From NCBI GenBank assembly GCA_015680685.1, contig MNCI01011864.1, forward strand, positions 585,973 to 649,972: DNA of 64,000 bases. The letters run 5' to 3'. The position numbers were made by a program, and so were the translations under genes. Under the pieces are notes generated by a model. That model made no database searches. It was not told where the DNA came from and saw only the letters and a list, made by a program, of their open reading frames with translations. Shown in pieces: positions 60,921 to 64,000 of the stretch (position 1 is its first letter; every line of letters begins with the position of its first letter). The stretch is from Gnetum montanum. Taxonomy: Eukaryota > Streptophyta > Gnetopsida > Gnetales > Gnetaceae.

Positions 60921-61259
60921 CCCTTGTTTTACAAACTCGGCTACCTAACTTTCTACTCCAATTTCATCCATTTTGTTCATGGGTATAGTCTTGCTTTGGA
61001 TTGATTAGGAATGTAGGCTTCTGGACTATCCTTTGACCAAAACTCCAAAGGGTGTTCACAACAACACTTTTTTAGCAATTCTTGAATTTCTTCAATGGCA
61101 TTTAATTTCGTACCTTGAAACTTTAGCATCTTCTACACTTGTTGATACTTTGATTTGCTCTTATCTTACCTAGCTTCATGTTTCATGATTTTTCCTAATG
61201 TTGGATTCTTCGTATAATATCTTGACTGCTCAAATTGTGATTTTCCTAATTTTGGAGAA

Positions 61260-61830
61260 ATCATTGGAACTGTGATCTTCTAATCTTCCATTATCATAAC
61301 TACCAATTCTTTTCCTATAGTGTACAGATAGAAGTGATTCATAAAGTTAGCTCCAAGTCCAATATCAAACCCTCCATCACTGATTTGCAAAAAATTTGTT
61401 TCTCCAATGAGCTTATCATTGATTCTAATTGGTATATCTAGAGCAAATTTATTAAGATGCCTCATACCATTCATGGTGTTTATTTTGGACGGTCTAGCAA
61501 ATTCAACCCAATTTTCCATGACATTCTGATGAGCAAACTTTAGAGTTGCTTTTGTGTCGATGAAAGCTATAAACTTTCACCATTTTACCTTTCTGTCTAC
61601 TACTACTTTAATTGGGATGAGCAGCAACGAGATTTCGAAGATAGTCTTCTTTATCTGGTGAAGAACTTCTTTGGGTAGTTCATTCTTTTTTCTCCAATGG
61701 CATGATACTTGGCTTTGACCCTTTTTTCATAAGGAACTATGATAAACTTTGTTAGTACCTTTAAAGTGACTGGATGATCTTCTAAAAACAATGAGTTGTC
61801 TGAATCATCTTCTGAAAATAGTGGTAGATT
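61260..61830 (-). pseudogene. Protease-like region of the right viral-like copy
   Basis: Frame 61280-61519 plus upstream sequence. The motif FIDTKATLKF has D-T-K-A at 61547-61558, where D-T-G-A would be expected of an active aspartic protease. GFDIGLGANFM follows. The Gly-to-Lys change would impair it. Confidence 0.62.
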
Positions 61831-62267
61831 TTGTGAGCAGAAGGCTGAGGTCTTTTCATCTTCATCATCAGCCCAGATTCCACTTTTAGGATTACTAGGT
61901 CTAGCCTCACTTGATCCCTACAAAGCAAAAGGGTTAGTAAAATTGGTTGCTGAGCTAAATGCATCCTCTTCATCTTCTTTCTTCTGAGATGTATCATCTT
62001 GTCACTAATGCATAAATTCTTCTAATTCTACCAGCTCTTTAGAATCCAATTCTTCTTCGATTTCTTCATCTTCTGATTCTAAAATCCATCCTCCTTTAGC
62101 CATCCTAAGAGAATTCTTCATCTTCTTCAAAGGCTTCTGACTATCACTGTCTGAATTTGTTTCCCAATCCAAATTGTAGATTTTTTCTTCATTTTTTAGG
62201 CATTCTTCAAATTTTTCTCTAGACTCTATTGGTTCCCATTATTAACCATACTCAGTAAAAAAAGCCT

Positions 62268-63190
62268 TTACCTTTTGCGGAGTCGTATTTGACTTCTTAG
62301 GACATTCATATGCATAATGTCCCTTTTCTCTACAATTATAGCAACTAACCTGCTTGGTATTCTTTTGATATTTTCTTCATTTGATGAACTTGTTTGGCCT
62401 GAACTTCTTTGGTTGATATCTTCTTCTGAAGCATCTGAACTTAGGTTTGATGTTGGCAATTTTTCTCCTAGATTTCTTTGAGCTATCTTTGCATTTGCCT
62501 TTACCAAATTTATCAACCATTCCATCAAGATTTGCATAGGCAGCTAGTAAAGGCATAATCTTTGTGAGTCCTATATGCAAGCATGCTTGCTGGAGTTTCT
62601 ACCTAGCCACGTGAATTACATCAATAAAATATTGTAGAGATAAATTTACATTATTTTGGATAAACTTATGAATAACTATCTATCCTAACTTCCTTGGTAG
62701 GGAACCTAGATACATATAGGCTATTAGTGGATCTCTATGTAATGCTAATATGTATACTTCCTTTTTATATTCATTGCCATGTTCTTCAAAATCTTCTAAC
62801 CTATATAATCTTCTTTGACTAAGCAAAAGTCTATCTTGCATCCTTAAATTTGCTAACATATCCATAGAAAGCTCAGTAACCATAGTTGTAAAAAGACCTT
62901 GAAAACCACTATCTAACACCTAATTGTGACTGTCTATTGTAGCACTTTCTCACCAATTTTTTATTATTCCTGATGTTCTAGAAAACCCTCCACACATGGC
63001 ATTTCTTTCATCAATTTTCAAAATATCTTTAGCTACTCTTAACTAATCAATGCATACTCTAATTATCTGTTGTACTTCTTTAGGTGGTAAATTATCAATA
63101 TTGGGCATTGGAACAGAAGTACCTCTCATATCCTTTAGAGCAGAAAATGGTGAAGGTTGTTCTTTGGGAGTGGGATAAGACATCATGATT
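62268..63190 (-). pseudogene. Coat-protein-like region with CCHC knuckle, right viral-like copy
   Basis: Fragments 62680-62919 and 62377-62580 match the 180-residue frame of the left copy closely, but with an extra stop near 62680. The zinc knuckle C-x2-C-x4-H-x4-C is at 62302-62343. Further upstream to 63190 are PMPNIDNLPPKEVQQIIRVC and the N-terminal part. Confidence 0.7.
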
Positions 63191-63199
63191 TCACCTTGG

Positions 63200-64000
63200 C
63201 ATCCTCTATTGTCAAAGACAGTCTTTTATTCTTCTGAATCTAAAGCTGATTTTGATGAGGCTGATGTAGGCTCTTTAACCTCTAACTTTAAAGCTTTTTC
63301 TTTCTCTAGTCTTTGTATATTATCTCTTATTCTATCAACTTCTATAGATTTTGATTTTTCTTCTAGCACTCTCATTTTTTGTTTGTTAATTAGAACTATC
63401 TTTAGCTGATTTTCTAGTGAAAAAACTTCCTTCAGAAAACTACTTCTTTTTTCTTTATCTGTTTTCTTTTTTCTTTAACTATATTTCATAATCAGTTACA
63501 TGTCTTAACACTCCATCTATTTTATCTTCTAATTTGTTCAAATTGTTGCTACAATAACTAGACCAATTCAATAAATAATTTAACTATCTTACTTCTTCTT
63601 TTTGATTAGTATTTGATTCAATGCTGTGTTCCAACAAATAACTGCAGTTGGTTCTAGTTTCTGGAATTTCATTTTCAGAGACAGTTGTGTAATATGATCC
63701 CTTTGGGGGCCATTTTACTCCTTTAAGTCTCTGCTTCCCTTTTACTTCTTGTGACTAGAGCATGAAGATTGTGCCTTTGCAATCAAAGTTTGGAGATTAT
63801 TTTTCTTGTTTTGCTCATGCATTGGAACTAGATCCCTCATCAAATTTAACTGATGGCAATACAACGTTCCTTCCAAACTGCTGTATGGGATATCTACTCC
63901 ATTTCTTCTTAGCTCTTGTTGATTTTTGAAATTCTTGGTCCTTCAAATATTTTTGAATTCTTGGGAAACCTGGATATATCCATTAGCATCAATGGATCTT
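63200..64000 (-). pseudogene. Upstream polyprotein part of the right viral-like copy
   Basis: Broken coding sequence on the minus strand: NGVDIPYSSLEGTLYCHQLN near 63850-63905, KGVKWPPKGSYYTTVSENEI near 63665-63725, then a Lys/Glu-rich likely coiled-coil (QRLEKEKALKLEVKE near 63290) that leads into the coat-protein-like part. It could be the end of a movement-protein region, which lies before the coat region in such viruses, but I cannot confirm that here. Confidence 0.5.

Larger units (their letters stand above)
59390..64000 (-). mobile_element. Right copy of the pararetrovirus-like remnant (continues past the window)
   Basis: Same order as the left copy, but with extra upstream coding sequence (63200-64000), and cut by the window end. 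An exact-looking duplication of about 200 bases around the single N at 60244 appears to be an assembly join. The non-coding part and the MASKTPREYHD frame are at about 59400-59700. Frames contain stops throughout. Two copies in tandem are typical of integrated pararetroviruses (established knowledge), but tandem duplication of the locus would look the same. Confidence 0.65.

Noticed and set aside
54770-64000. Viral-like region as another Athila-type element
   Set aside because: Its reverse transcriptase has YIDD rather than FMDD, the CCHC spacing is classical, and no integrase or LTR pair was found. A different Ty3 lineage remains possible.

Overview
This is a stretch of plant nuclear DNA, most likely from a gymnosperm. 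It contains a decayed insertion of plastid DNA with chlN followed by ycf1. Angiosperms have lost chlN, and chlN next to ycf1 is a seed-plant arrangement outside the angiosperms (established knowledge; matches recognised by eye). About half of the window is nested LTR retrotransposons. Only one gene looks intact: a five-exon secreted purple acid phosphatase on the minus strand at 48681-51144.

Layout. 1-3732 is extremely AT-rich and holds a diverged direct duplication of about 1.8 kb period. 3733 to about 32600 is an old plus-strand Ty3/gypsy element (H) of Athila-like type. Two complete minus-strand relatives have inserted into it: E1 (6690-16690, target duplication GGAAT) split its gag, and E2 (19793-29777, degraded target duplication GCCAG/ACTAG) split its integrase. 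32600-34450 is unassigned. 34450-37475 is a 26S ribosomal RNA pseudogene bleached by C-to-T and G-to-A changes. 37476-38450 is unassigned. 38450-48060 is the plastid insertion, broken inside chlN by a third element, E3 (38665-45722, perfect target duplication CTATA). E3 has lost reverse transcriptase, RNase H and integrase. 48681-51144 is the phosphatase gene, and its upstream flank (51145-54700) carries several minisatellites. 54770-64000 holds two head-to-tail, minus-strand copies of a pararetrovirus-like (caulimovirid-like) polyprotein remnant; the left copy is interrupted by a solo LTR (55866-56863, target duplication TTAGT) of the same broad family as E1-E3.

How it fits together. H, E1, E2, E3 and the solo LTR share LTR ends (TGATGAG...CTCATCA in the young ones), a primer binding site one base from the LTR, an odd Gag cysteine/histidine motif, repeated CAGTCATGGGGG boxes near the 3' end, and an inverted repeat around the poly(A) signal. 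Every element carries stops and frameshifts, and several have lost catalytic residues, so none looks autonomous. I found no CRISPR array, no tRNA gene and no convincing new enzyme system. The most informative observations are the nested insertion history, the rRNA and plastid pseudogenes that no open reading frame reveals, the gag-protease-only derivative E3, the tandem viral remnant, and the variable short-repeat arrays at the U3 ends of the LTRs.
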